The position numbers were made by a program, and so were the translations under genes. Positions 1-7,020 of a stretch of DNA of 64,000 nucleotides are shown in pieces; the first letter of the stretch is position 1; every line of letters begins with the position of its first letter. Below the pieces are notes generated by a model that saw only the letters and a program-made list of their open reading frames with translations, ran no database searches and had not been told where the DNA came from. This DNA is from Candidatus Enterococcus testudinis (lineage in GTDB: Bacteria; Bacillota; Bacilli; Lactobacillales; Enterococcaceae). The stretch is taken from contig NZ_NGKU01000001.1 of NCBI RefSeq assembly GCF_002140915.1, positions 1,930,738-1,994,737 on the forward strand, written 5' to 3'.

Positions 1-37
1 CGATCCAGCCGAGCCATTGTTCAATACTCTGTTTCAT
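1..37 (-). CDS. Start of a further pectin-operon gene, cut by the window edge
   Basis: Only the first 12 codons are inside the window (MKQSIEQWLGWI). The ATG overlaps the stop of the pectinesterase gene (ATGA), and the sequence GAAGGT lies 3 bases upstream of the ATG, so translation is probably coupled. It is the seventh gene of the minus-strand pectin operon. The fragment is too short to name a family; glycoside hydrolases or the missing solute-binding protein of the ABC transporter would fit the context, but the sequence does not show which. Confidence 0.6.
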   Translation of the reverse strand, partial: MKQSIEQWLGWI

Positions 38-951
38 TCTACCTTCATTCCTTTCATATCGATCCAAGCTGCCCGCTGCTGCGGTTTGGTATACGTACAA
101 TCATGCTCTGCGAACACGACTTGGTCTCGTTGTGGCGTTTTTCCCCAATCAGACCAGCCAACTTCAACCAGTGCCTCGTCGAAATGACACCTTTTGAAGC
201 GGACTTTTGCAGGTATTCGCCAAGGTCTGCCAAGTGCATAGGCTTTTTCGCCAGTGATCCGACAGTTCGCAAAGACAAACCCTCCCGCTTCCGCTGATGT
301 GGCAGCCGCAGTGATGTAGTTATGTTGTGGTGAATGCTTGCAATGAAGCTGACAATGATCAAAATAGGCATCTCCGCCACCAAAAATAAAATCAACGGTA
401 CCACTGATGACGCAATGAATAAAGAAGCGATTTTGCTGCGAATAGATTTTTTGACACCATGGACTGATCAGTGGCATCCCTTCTTTGGTTTGTGGGGGCA
501 AAGGTCCCAAACAAAGGGTATCTTGATAGGCATCGAAGCGACAATCTTTGAAATACATATCATTGCCTTCCAAATAGACAGCTACTGCTTGTCCCACTTG
601 ATCCCCCGAACCAGCAGTATTCTTGACTGTCAACCCTTCAACTAGCACATCACTGCTATTGATGAAAAGCGTCGCGGTTTGAAAGGTCCCTCTCGGGTTA
701 CCCGCAATCAGTTGATTGGCTGATAAACGCCCTTGCAACACTGTATCTTTCTCACAAATAATCGTTAAGTGATCATGATAGATTTTGACAGTTTCCTGAT
801 ATACGCCGCTTCCCACCTCAATTCGGCAACTCCCCTTTGTGTTTGCCGCATAATCAACCGCTGCTTGTAATGTGACAAAATCATTTTTTTGCGGATCTTT
901 ACCGACAGTAACCGTCAATGCCCTAACTGTTGTTTCAAAAAGCTGCGCCAC
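34..951 (-). CDS. Intracellular pectinesterase, carbohydrate esterase family 8
   Basis: Removes methyl esters from galacturonate units of pectin fragments. The 305-aa protein has the family blocks in order: GVYQE near residue 49, QAVAV at 121, YQDT with Asp144, VDFIFG with Asp187, and LGRPW with Arg242. The two aspartates and the arginine are the known catalytic residues of CE8. There is no signal peptide, so it should act in the cytoplasm on imported oligosaccharides, unlike secreted plant-pathogen enzymes. The start is GTG, preceded by AAAGGAG about 11 bases upstream. It overlaps the upstream esterase gene by 37 bases and the next gene by 4, as in a tight operon. Confidence 0.93.
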   Translation of the reverse strand: MAQLFETTVRALTVTVGKDPQKNDFVTLQAAVDYAANTKGSCRIEVGSGVYQETVKIYHDHLTIICEKDTVLQGRLSANQLIAGNPRGTFQTATLFINSSDVLVEGLTVKNTAGSGDQVGQAVAVYLEGNDMYFKDCRFDAYQDTLCLGPLPPQTKEGMPLISPWCQKIYSQQNRFFIHCVISGTVDFIFGGGDAYFDHCQLHCKHSPQHNYITAAATSAEAGGFVFANCRITGEKAYALGRPWRIPAKVRFKRCHFDEALVEVGWSDWGKTPQRDQVVFAEHDCTYTKPQQRAAWIDMKGMKVE

Positions 952-1799
952 AAACCTCTCATCTCCTTTGTTTCTTCATGTCCTCCCGATAACTGCAAGG
1001 ATTGCCAGTGCGCTGGTTGCCCCATTTGGATATAGATTTCTTTCAGAGAATGATCAAGTTTTTTGACACCACTTGCTGGGCAGCCTTTATCCGCGATCCC
1101 CACCAAACTTAATCTCGGTCTTGGCGCAATCAATTGCTGGATATCGGCGGTCCGCCATTTTGTCAAAAATGCAGGAAGATAATAGTAACATCCATGTTTA
1201 TCGAGACAATCTTCTTCAATCAGTGCTTGATAGTCGACTTGGGCAGCAATATCCACCACTGCTGTGATACGCGGATCGCTAGCCGCCAACCACCAACTCA
1301 TCAAGCCGCCCATTGACATACCGATCGTCGCAACTGCTTCTTTGTTGATTTCTTGACGGGAAAGCAAATAGGTTAGAAATTGCTGATTGTCATAGACACG
1401 TTGTCCCCACAACGTTTTCCCTTGCAAAAGAAATCGTTTGAACAACTGACTTTCACCTTGCGATCGTTCACCAAAGCCCCACATATCGATACAACCGACC
1501 GCATAGCCATCTGCAATCAGCGTCTCCAAAAAACTGGGAGATTGCAGATAGTCCGCGCCTGAGATCAATTCTGTTTTACCAGCAGTAAAATCTCCCCCGT
1601 GGGAATGATTGAATAAGACAATGGGTACAGGTTTCAAACCATGGGGATAGGCAAAATAGGCAGGAACCAATTCTTCTTGATTGAGTCTCAGCAGCAAATG
1701 CTCTAATGTGTATTGGTCATAAACAATGACTGTTCGATGCACCACTTCAGGTGTTGTTTTCATCTCTGGACCGAGACAGTCAACGATTATTTGTTTCAT
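915..1799 (-). CDS. Alpha/beta-hydrolase, probable carbohydrate esterase
   Basis: A 294-aa alpha/beta-hydrolase. The nucleophile elbow GMSMGG places the catalytic serine near residue 162. An FNHSHGGDF segment upstream looks like the oxyanion-hole strand, and a C-terminal GGHEE supplies the likely catalytic histidine. There is no signal peptide. By position between a polygalacturonase and a pectinesterase it probably removes acetyl or other ester groups from imported pectin fragments; that is inference, since the family also includes peptidases and lactone hydrolases. I place the start at the second of two adjacent ATGs (1799); the first is 1802 and an in-frame start at 1841 lies deeper inside the previous gene. 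The overlap with the polygalacturonase gene is 20 bases. Confidence 0.8.
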   Translation of the reverse strand: MKQIIVDCLGPEMKTTPEVVHRTVIVYDQYTLEHLLLRLNQEELVPAYFAYPHGLKPVPIVLFNHSHGGDFTAGKTELISGADYLQSPSFLETLIADGYAVGCIDMWGFGERSQGESQLFKRFLLQGKTLWGQRVYDNQQFLTYLLSRQEINKEAVATIGMSMGGLMSWWLAASDPRITAVVDIAAQVDYQALIEEDCLDKHGCYYYLPAFLTKWRTADIQQLIAPRPRLSLVGIADKGCPASGVKKLDHSLKEIYIQMGQPAHWQSLQLSGGHEETKEMRGLWRSFLKQQLGH

Positions 1800-3114
1800 C
1801 ATATACAGCACTTTCTGTATTGAGCAATTGACCATTCGCATAGCAGCGGCTCACCTGAATGTCTTGTGTATGTTCCATATGGAATCCTTGTTTCACCCCC
1901 TGTAGATCCACCCGATCGAAGTGAATATTTTTGGCAAAGCCAAGATAAAATCCTTCATTGGTCATATCTTCAATACCAGTCATCATTGCCGGTTTGCCAG
2001 GGATCGGATCTTCGGCCATCGAGATTGCTATATCATGGAAGGTCACTTCTGAAATCGATCGTTCTGCCAAGCCATAAATAAATCCGGCCGCTGCGTGAAC
2101 ATTCCGCGCGGTGATATCGGCAAAATGGATACGTCTGAAATGCGGTGTCTCATCCGTGATTGGATACGGTGTTTTATTCCAAACATATTTTTCTTTGCCC
2201 CGAGGGCCACAGAAGTAATATAGATTTAAAGTAAAGGGACAAATCACCTGATCCATGACCACATTACTGACACGAATATCTTCAATGATGCCGCCCCGGC
2301 CACGACGGGATTTCAATCGAATGCCACGATCGGTGTCTTGAAAAATGCAATTGCTGATTGTCACGTTCCGGATATCACCGCTCATTTCACTGCCTAGAAC
2401 AACCCCTCCATGTCCGTGACGCATTTGGCAATTACTGATCGTGATATTTTCACACGAGACCCGTTCAATGGTATCTTCTGTTCCAGCTTTGATTGCAATA
2501 CAATCATCCCCCACGTCAATATCGCAATTCATGATACGAACATTTTTACAAGACTCAGGATCAATGCCATCAGTATTTGGTGAATCCGCTGGATTTTTGA
2601 TCCGTAGATTGTCGATCGTGATATCTTCACATAAAATCGGATTGACCGTCCAACTAGGTGCGTTGATCAGATGCACATCTTTCAGATGAATACGGCGACA
2701 ATCATCGAAACTAATCAACTTCGGTCGCGGATAGTCCAACTGTTCAGGATTTTGTCGAAAAAGCGCCCACCACTTCTGCCCTTGACCATCGATTGTGCCA
2801 AAACCTGTGACTGCAATATTTTCCGCCTGCTCGGCGTAAATACACGACGCATAGACTGACCGTTTGACACCTTCCCACCGGGAAGTCACAACCGGATAGT
2901 CTTTCGGATCATCTGAGAAGACCAATCGTGCCCCACTCATCACATGCAGTTCAACATTGCTTTTTAGAAACAACGCACCTGTCTGATACGTGCCGGCGGT
3001 GAAAGTCAGTCGCCCCCCGCCATTGTTGAAGAGGTGTTCGATCTGCTTTTGGATGGCTGCGGTCATTTGCCCGTCTTTTCTTATTAACTGCTCTGCTTGT
3101 AATTGAATGTCCAT
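1780..3114 (-). CDS. Intracellular polygalacturonase, glycoside hydrolase family 28
   Basis: Hydrolyses alpha-1,4 bonds between galacturonate residues; the absence of a signal peptide and the fold of this subgroup suggest an exo-acting enzyme trimming imported oligogalacturonides. The 444-aa protein is a right-handed beta-helix with all four GH28 signatures: NTDG, GDDC (catalytic aspartates), GHGG and RLK. A GTFQTG/ALFLKS type N-terminal segment is shared with bacterial exo-polygalacturonases. AAGGAT sits 5 bases before the ATG and inside the end of the upstream GH105 gene; the two genes are 3 bases apart. Free galacturonate would feed the uxaC-uxaB-uxaA genes of this island. Confidence 0.93.
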   Translation of the reverse strand: MDIQLQAEQLIRKDGQMTAAIQKQIEHLFNNGGGRLTFTAGTYQTGALFLKSNVELHVMSGARLVFSDDPKDYPVVTSRWEGVKRSVYASCIYAEQAENIAVTGFGTIDGQGQKWWALFRQNPEQLDYPRPKLISFDDCRRIHLKDVHLINAPSWTVNPILCEDITIDNLRIKNPADSPNTDGIDPESCKNVRIMNCDIDVGDDCIAIKAGTEDTIERVSCENITISNCQMRHGHGGVVLGSEMSGDIRNVTISNCIFQDTDRGIRLKSRRGRGGIIEDIRVSNVVMDQVICPFTLNLYYFCGPRGKEKYVWNKTPYPITDETPHFRRIHFADITARNVHAAAGFIYGLAERSISEVTFHDIAISMAEDPIPGKPAMMTGIEDMTNEGFYLGFAKNIHFDRVDLQGVKQGFHMEHTQDIQVSRCYANGQLLNTESAVYDETNNR

Positions 3115-3117
3115 GTT

Positions 3118-4230
3118 TTATCCTTCCTCTGATAACGGCTGCAGCAATAAACTTGCTTGTAAAAAGGCACCGTATCCTTTGAAATCATTGGTAATGATCG
3201 GCTCACTAATATAGTAGACAAATGAACCATCTCGTTTATCCGGACCGCCCAGTCCAGCAACTTCGCAGTTGCGAATCAAATTGAGCCAGCCTTCATTTGT
3301 GATAAAGACAAATTCGTTGATGATTCCTTGATATGTTTCATCGACAAACCCTTGCCATTCCTGGGAAATCACGCCTAATTTGATTGCTTTTGCTGCTGCA
3401 TAGCAAATCATTGAAGAGGCAGATGCTTCAAGATAATTACCCGTCTTCTCTCCCTGGTCTAACACTTGATACCAGACATGCTCTGCAGAACGCACATTGG
3501 CCAATGCTTTGAGCGTTTGTTCAAACATCTGCGACAGCGATGATGTTGCTGCTTCATCTGGCAGCAAAGCAATCGTATCCACCAATGCCATCATAAACCA
3601 GCCAATCGATCGACCCCAGAAATGCGCGGAGCAACCCGTTTCTGAATCTGCCCATGGCTGTATTCGCGCCTCGTCCCACGCATGGTAAAGCAAATCGCTG
3701 TTGGAATCGCAGGTCTGTTGATAGCAATGCGTAAACTGCTGGACCACGTCTGTCAAATCAGCCGGACGATCAAAGGTGACCGCATATTCTGCCAAAAAAG
3801 GCGCCCCCATATACAAGCCATCTAACCAGACTTGATTCGGATAGATTTTCTTGTGCCAAAAACTGCCTTCTTTTGTACGGGGCATTTCTTGCAATTGCCG
3901 ATACAAAAGATCTAACGCTACCTTGTATTTGTCTGCTTTTGTTTCCTTATATAATAGAAATAAAAGCTTGCCATTGTTGATATAATCAATATTCATTGCA
4001 TCAAAAGAATAGCCACGAATCGTTCCATCGGATTGAATGTAAAAGTCCATCGTTTCTTTGATATACGCTAGATACTTTTTTTCGTTGGTTTGTTCATAGG
4101 CTGCTTTGACCCCTAGCAACACCACGCCAATATCATAAGACCATTTGCCATGGTATCTTTTTTCCTTTGGTAAAAGATCATAGCGTTCAAATAGTGTATC
4201 TAACGCGATCTGCGCATAATTTGTCATCAC
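3118..4230 (-). CDS. Unsaturated rhamnogalacturonyl/glucuronyl hydrolase, GH105
   Basis: Removes the 4,5-unsaturated galacturonate left at the non-reducing end by pectate or rhamnogalacturonan lyases, releasing a product that becomes the substrate of KduI. The 370-aa protein has the (alpha/alpha)6-barrel pattern of the YteR/YesR group, including NQVWLDGLYMG, in which Asp137 matches the catalytic aspartate of that family. It has no signal peptide. Two start codons are possible: GTG at 4230 (AAGGA 9 bases upstream) and the next codon but none, ATG at 4227; they change the product by one residue. It sits between DUF624 and the GH28 gene in the operon. Confidence 0.92.
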   Translation of the reverse strand: MMTNYAQIALDTLFERYDLLPKEKRYHGKWSYDIGVVLLGVKAAYEQTNEKKYLAYIKETMDFYIQSDGTIRGYSFDAMNIDYINNGKLLFLLYKETKADKYKVALDLLYRQLQEMPRTKEGSFWHKKIYPNQVWLDGLYMGAPFLAEYAVTFDRPADLTDVVQQFTHCYQQTCDSNSDLLYHAWDEARIQPWADSETGCSAHFWGRSIGWFMMALVDTIALLPDEAATSSLSQMFEQTLKALANVRSAEHVWYQVLDQGEKTGNYLEASASSMICYAAAKAIKLGVISQEWQGFVDETYQGIINEFVFITNEGWLNLIRNCEVAGLGGPDKRDGSFVYYISEPIITNDFKGYGAFLQASLLLQPLSEEG

Positions 4231-4249
4231 TCTCTTTGTTCCTTTCTTG

Positions 4250-4879
4250 TTATCCGATAGTCATATCTGCTGTGTGAGATTCCTTGATATGAATATCATT
4301 GAATATTTTTTTTGCGGAAGTTGCAATAACGAATCCGCACATACTGACACCTGCAACCACAATGATGATCGGCAAGTATGTCGCAATCAGCAAATAGCCG
4401 ACAATCAAAATCGTCCAAGTGATGATTGAATAATGCAAATAGCCAAACCCTAGCAACAAACTGCCTTTCAAAATATCTTTTAATGAGGGATATTTGACTG
4501 CTGCCATGACACTGTAAACATTTGTAAACATGAAAAGCAACGCAATCAGAAACAGCAAATTGGCCATTTGAACATACCACGATCCTGCTGTGAAGAGATT
4601 GGTGACTACGATACCCAATAAAATCCCGATCAGCCAGCTGATCAATACAGATTGACGAAAACGTTCTCTGCTATAAAGAAAAAACTGGCGAATCACAGCT
4701 GGCTGTTCCTTCAAACGCAACCAGCGGTCATAGGTTTTCATCAGCGCATATGTCGCAGGCCCGATGCCAAAGATGACACCCCCCAGCAACGTTATACAAA
4801 GCCAAAGTATTTGCAGCAGAACCACTTTAAACACAGCGAGTAAGAAATCATTGACCCGTAACATTTTGTCAAGATCCAT
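4250..4879 (-). CDS. DUF624 (YesL-like) membrane protein
   Basis: A 209-aa hydrophobic protein with about five transmembrane segments; the early GPATYALMK stretch is typical of the YesL/DUF624 family. Members are regularly encoded with LplABC-type sugar transporters, but their molecular role is unknown. Here it follows the LplB-type permease gene by 15 bases and precedes the GH105 gene, so it belongs to the pectin operon. A second, unrelated-in-sequence-detail member (25341-25913) sits at the end of the other LplABC-type operon in this window, which repeats the family's association. Confidence 0.82.
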   Translation of the reverse strand: MDLDKMLRVNDFLLAVFKVVLLQILWLCITLLGGVIFGIGPATYALMKTYDRWLRLKEQPAVIRQFFLYSRERFRQSVLISWLIGILLGIVVTNLFTAGSWYVQMANLLFLIALLFMFTNVYSVMAAVKYPSLKDILKGSLLLGFGYLHYSIITWTILIVGYLLIATYLPIIIVVAGVSMCGFVIATSAKKIFNDIHIKESHTADMTIG

Positions 4880-4894
4880 GGGAACACCTCTTTC

Positions 4895-5863
4895 TTAATA
4901 AATACCATCCTCACCGATTTTTTTCGCCAATCGATTGGCAAATACCACCAAGATCAACCCGACAAGACCTTTAAACAATCCAACAGCTGTCGAATAACTT
5001 AGCTGTCCATTTTGGATACCTGCAGTAAAGACAAAGGTATCAAAGATTTGTGCCACTTCTCGGTTCATTGAGTTCATTAACAAGAACATGTGCTCAAAGC
5101 CCATATCTAAGATCGAACCGATTTTTAAGATCAGTAACGTAACGATCGTTGGTCGAATACAAGGTAAGGTGATGTGCCACATTTTACGCAGCTTGCCAGC
5201 ACCGTCCATATCGGCTGCTTCATATAATTGTTCATCGACATTGGTGATTGCTGCTAAATAAACGATGGTTCCCCAGCCCGCACCTTTCCAAAGATCTTGG
5301 AAAATATACATTGGCCGCAACCAGGCCTTACTCGTCAGAAAGGCAATCCGTTCTCCGCCAAGACTTTCAATGATATTGTTGATCACGCCGCCTTCCGTCG
5401 TTAATAGAACGTAAAAGATAGACACAACGATGACCCACGACATGAAGTGAGGCAAATAAATGATTGTTTGGATCGATTTCTTCAAACGACGATTATTGAC
5501 TTCATTCAACAAGAGCGCCAATAAAATGGGGAATGGGAATGAGATGGTGATATTCAAGAAAAACATGATCAATGTATTGCGCATCAGCATCACAAAGGTA
5601 TCTTCCGTGAACAAACGAATAAAATGGGTCATCCCCACCATCGGGCTATCTAAAATACCCAAAAAAGGCTGGTAATCTTGAAACGCGATAATCAACCCGC
5701 CCATTGGGATGTACTTAAAGACGACGAAGTATAAAATGCCCGGAAGCAGCATGATATAGAGTGCTTTATTTTTCCTGATTTGGGCCCACTTCTTCTTTTT
5801 CATTCGTTCTTTCAGTTCTTTCCCCGTCGGTGGCGAGAAAGCAGTGTCTATTTTTGTTTCCAT
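4895..5863 (-). CDS. ABC transporter permease, LplB/YteP type (oligogalacturonide import)
   Basis: One of two inner-membrane subunits of a CUT1-type oligosaccharide importer. The 322-aa protein has six predicted membrane spans after a lysine-rich N-terminus and an EAA-loop region at YEAADMDGAGKLRKMWHITLP. The start at 5863 is fixed by GGAGGAAT just upstream; an upstream in-frame extension to 6034 runs through the promoter and is not coding. It heads the minus-strand pectin operon. Its usual partner permease is on the opposite strand at 6093, and no solute-binding protein or ATPase for it is in the window; MsmX-type ATPases encoded elsewhere commonly serve this class. Confidence 0.9.
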   Translation of the reverse strand: METKIDTAFSPPTGKELKERMKKKKWAQIRKNKALYIMLLPGILYFVVFKYIPMGGLIIAFQDYQPFLGILDSPMVGMTHFIRLFTEDTFVMLMRNTLIMFFLNITISFPFPILLALLLNEVNNRRLKKSIQTIIYLPHFMSWVIVVSIFYVLLTTEGGVINNIIESLGGERIAFLTSKAWLRPMYIFQDLWKGAGWGTIVYLAAITNVDEQLYEAADMDGAGKLRKMWHITLPCIRPTIVTLLILKIGSILDMGFEHMFLLMNSMNREVAQIFDTFVFTAGIQNGQLSYSTAVGLFKGLVGLILVVFANRLAKKIGEDGIY

Positions 5864-5937
5864 AGCTATTCCTCCGATGACATTTGATTTGTTTGATGTC
5901 TGTTTGATGTCTATATCGTAGCTTGAAAGCATTATTC

Positions 5938-6027
5938 CGTATATAATCATTTCTACACTTGTGAAAATCAACACATGATTATATCTAAAAATACAAAAGC
6001 GCTTACATGTAAAACTGATTATATACG
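5938..6027. promoter_or_regulatory. Three repeated TGATTATAT elements between the divergent permease genes
   Basis: TGATTATATACG occurs at 6016-6027 on the plus strand and identically on the minus strand at 5938-5949. A third copy, ATGATTATAT, is at 5975-5984; with 5941-5950 it forms a perfect 10-bp inverted repeat. The copies lie in the 229-bp divergent promoter region of the two permeases. They are good candidates for binding sites of the nearby AraC-type regulator, whose family binds repeated half-sites; that link is inference. Confidence 0.6.
5993..6008 (-). promoter_or_regulatory. cre-like site (CcpA)
   Basis: On the minus strand the site reads ATGTAAGCGCTTTTGT. It matches the catabolite-responsive element consensus WTGNAANCGNWNNCWW at all but two positions. 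It lies between the second and third TGATTATAT elements, so carbon catabolite repression of both pectin transport transcripts is plausible. Confidence 0.55.
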
Positions 6028-6092
6028 TTCTCACTCCCTCATGTTACGTTTTAGTTACTACTAATCTCAATAAGAGACGGAGGAAATCAACT

Positions 6093-6980
6093 ATGCAACA
6101 AGCAAAGAAAAAAAAGTACCATTCTAAAAGTGATCGACTCGTACAAGGATTTATCATCGGCTTTCTATTGTTATTCACCTTGATGTGTCTGATTCCATTT
6201 CTGAATATTCTAGGTAGTTCTTTTGCGACACCGGCAGAGATTGCGACGAGGACGTTCATTATCATTCCGAGAGAATTTACTTTAAATGCGTATCGCTATA
6301 TTCTTTCTACCCCGACCATTTTCCAAAGTATAGGCGTCTCATTGATTGTTACAATCACTGGTACCTTTCTATCAATGGTCCTGACGGCTTTTATGGCCTA
6401 TGCTCTCTCGCGAAAATACCTGCACGGACGGGGAATTTTTAATTTTATTGTTGTCTTTACGATGTTGTTCAGCGGAGGCATGATTCCAACATTTATTCTT
6501 GTGCAGAGTTTAGGTCTGATTGATTCCATTTGGTCATTGATTTTGCCAAGTGCAGTCAGCGCCTATAATATGATCATCATGCGTAACTTTTTCCAAGGAA
6601 TTCCTGATAGTCTTGAAGAGTCCGCAAAAATGGATGGTTGCTCTGATTGGGGCGTCTTCTTTAGAATCATCCTGCCGCTGTCTCTGCCATCGATCGCAAC
6701 GATTTCTCTCTTTTATGCAGTCAGTTATTGGAATACGTATCAATCAGCGATCCTCTACATCAACGATTCGGCTAAGTGGCCGATTCAAGTATTGTTGCGC
6801 CAAATCGTGATTGTTTCCAGCGGTATGAATGCGGATGCTACCAGCGTGGATGTTGTACCGCCAGCACAATCCGTGAAAATGGCCGTCATCATGGTGGCAA
6901 CGATGCCCATGCTGATTGCGTATCCTTTTGTACAGAAGTACTTTGTCAAAGGCGCAATGGTTGGTTCGGTCAAAGGATAA
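6093..6980 (+). CDS. ABC transporter permease, LplC/YtcP type (oligogalacturonide import)
   Basis: Second membrane subunit of the CUT1-type importer. The 295-aa protein has six membrane spans and the EAA-loop EESAKMDGCSDWGVFFRIILP. It ends in the MVGSVKG tail typical of LplC proteins. GGAGGAAAT precedes the ATG. Unlike most such systems it is not in an operon with its partner: it is a single-gene transcript divergent from the LplB-type gene and closed by a strong terminator. This makes separate control of the two halves possible. Substrate assignment rests on the neighbouring pectin genes. Confidence 0.9.
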   Translation: MQQAKKKKYHSKSDRLVQGFIIGFLLLFTLMCLIPFLNILGSSFATPAEIATRTFIIIPREFTLNAYRYILSTPTIFQSIGVSLIVTITGTFLSMVLTAFMAYALSRKYLHGRGIFNFIVVFTMLFSGGMIPTFILVQSLGLIDSIWSLILPSAVSAYNMIIMRNFFQGIPDSLEESAKMDGCSDWGVFFRIILPLSLPSIATISLFYAVSYWNTYQSAILYINDSAKWPIQVLLRQIVIVSSGMNADATSVDVVPPAQSVKMAVIMVATMPMLIAYPFVQKYFVKGAMVGSVKG

Positions 6981-6984
6981 GCGT

Positions 6985-7020
6985 AAAGAAACCTTTCCAC
7001 AGCGGAAAGGTTTCTTTTTT
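6985..7020. terminator. Rho-independent terminator between convergent genes
   Basis: A perfect 14-bp stem (6985-6998 with 7004-7017) with loop ACAGC is followed by T residues on the plus strand and has A/T flanks on the other side. It ends the permease transcript and, as the stem is symmetric, probably also the convergent AraC-type regulator gene whose stop codon starts at 7019. Confidence 0.88.

Noticed and set aside
5864-6034. N-terminal extension of the LplB-type permease to 6034
   Set aside because: It would translate the promoter region with the cre-like site; GGAGGAAT at 5863 gives a standard start.
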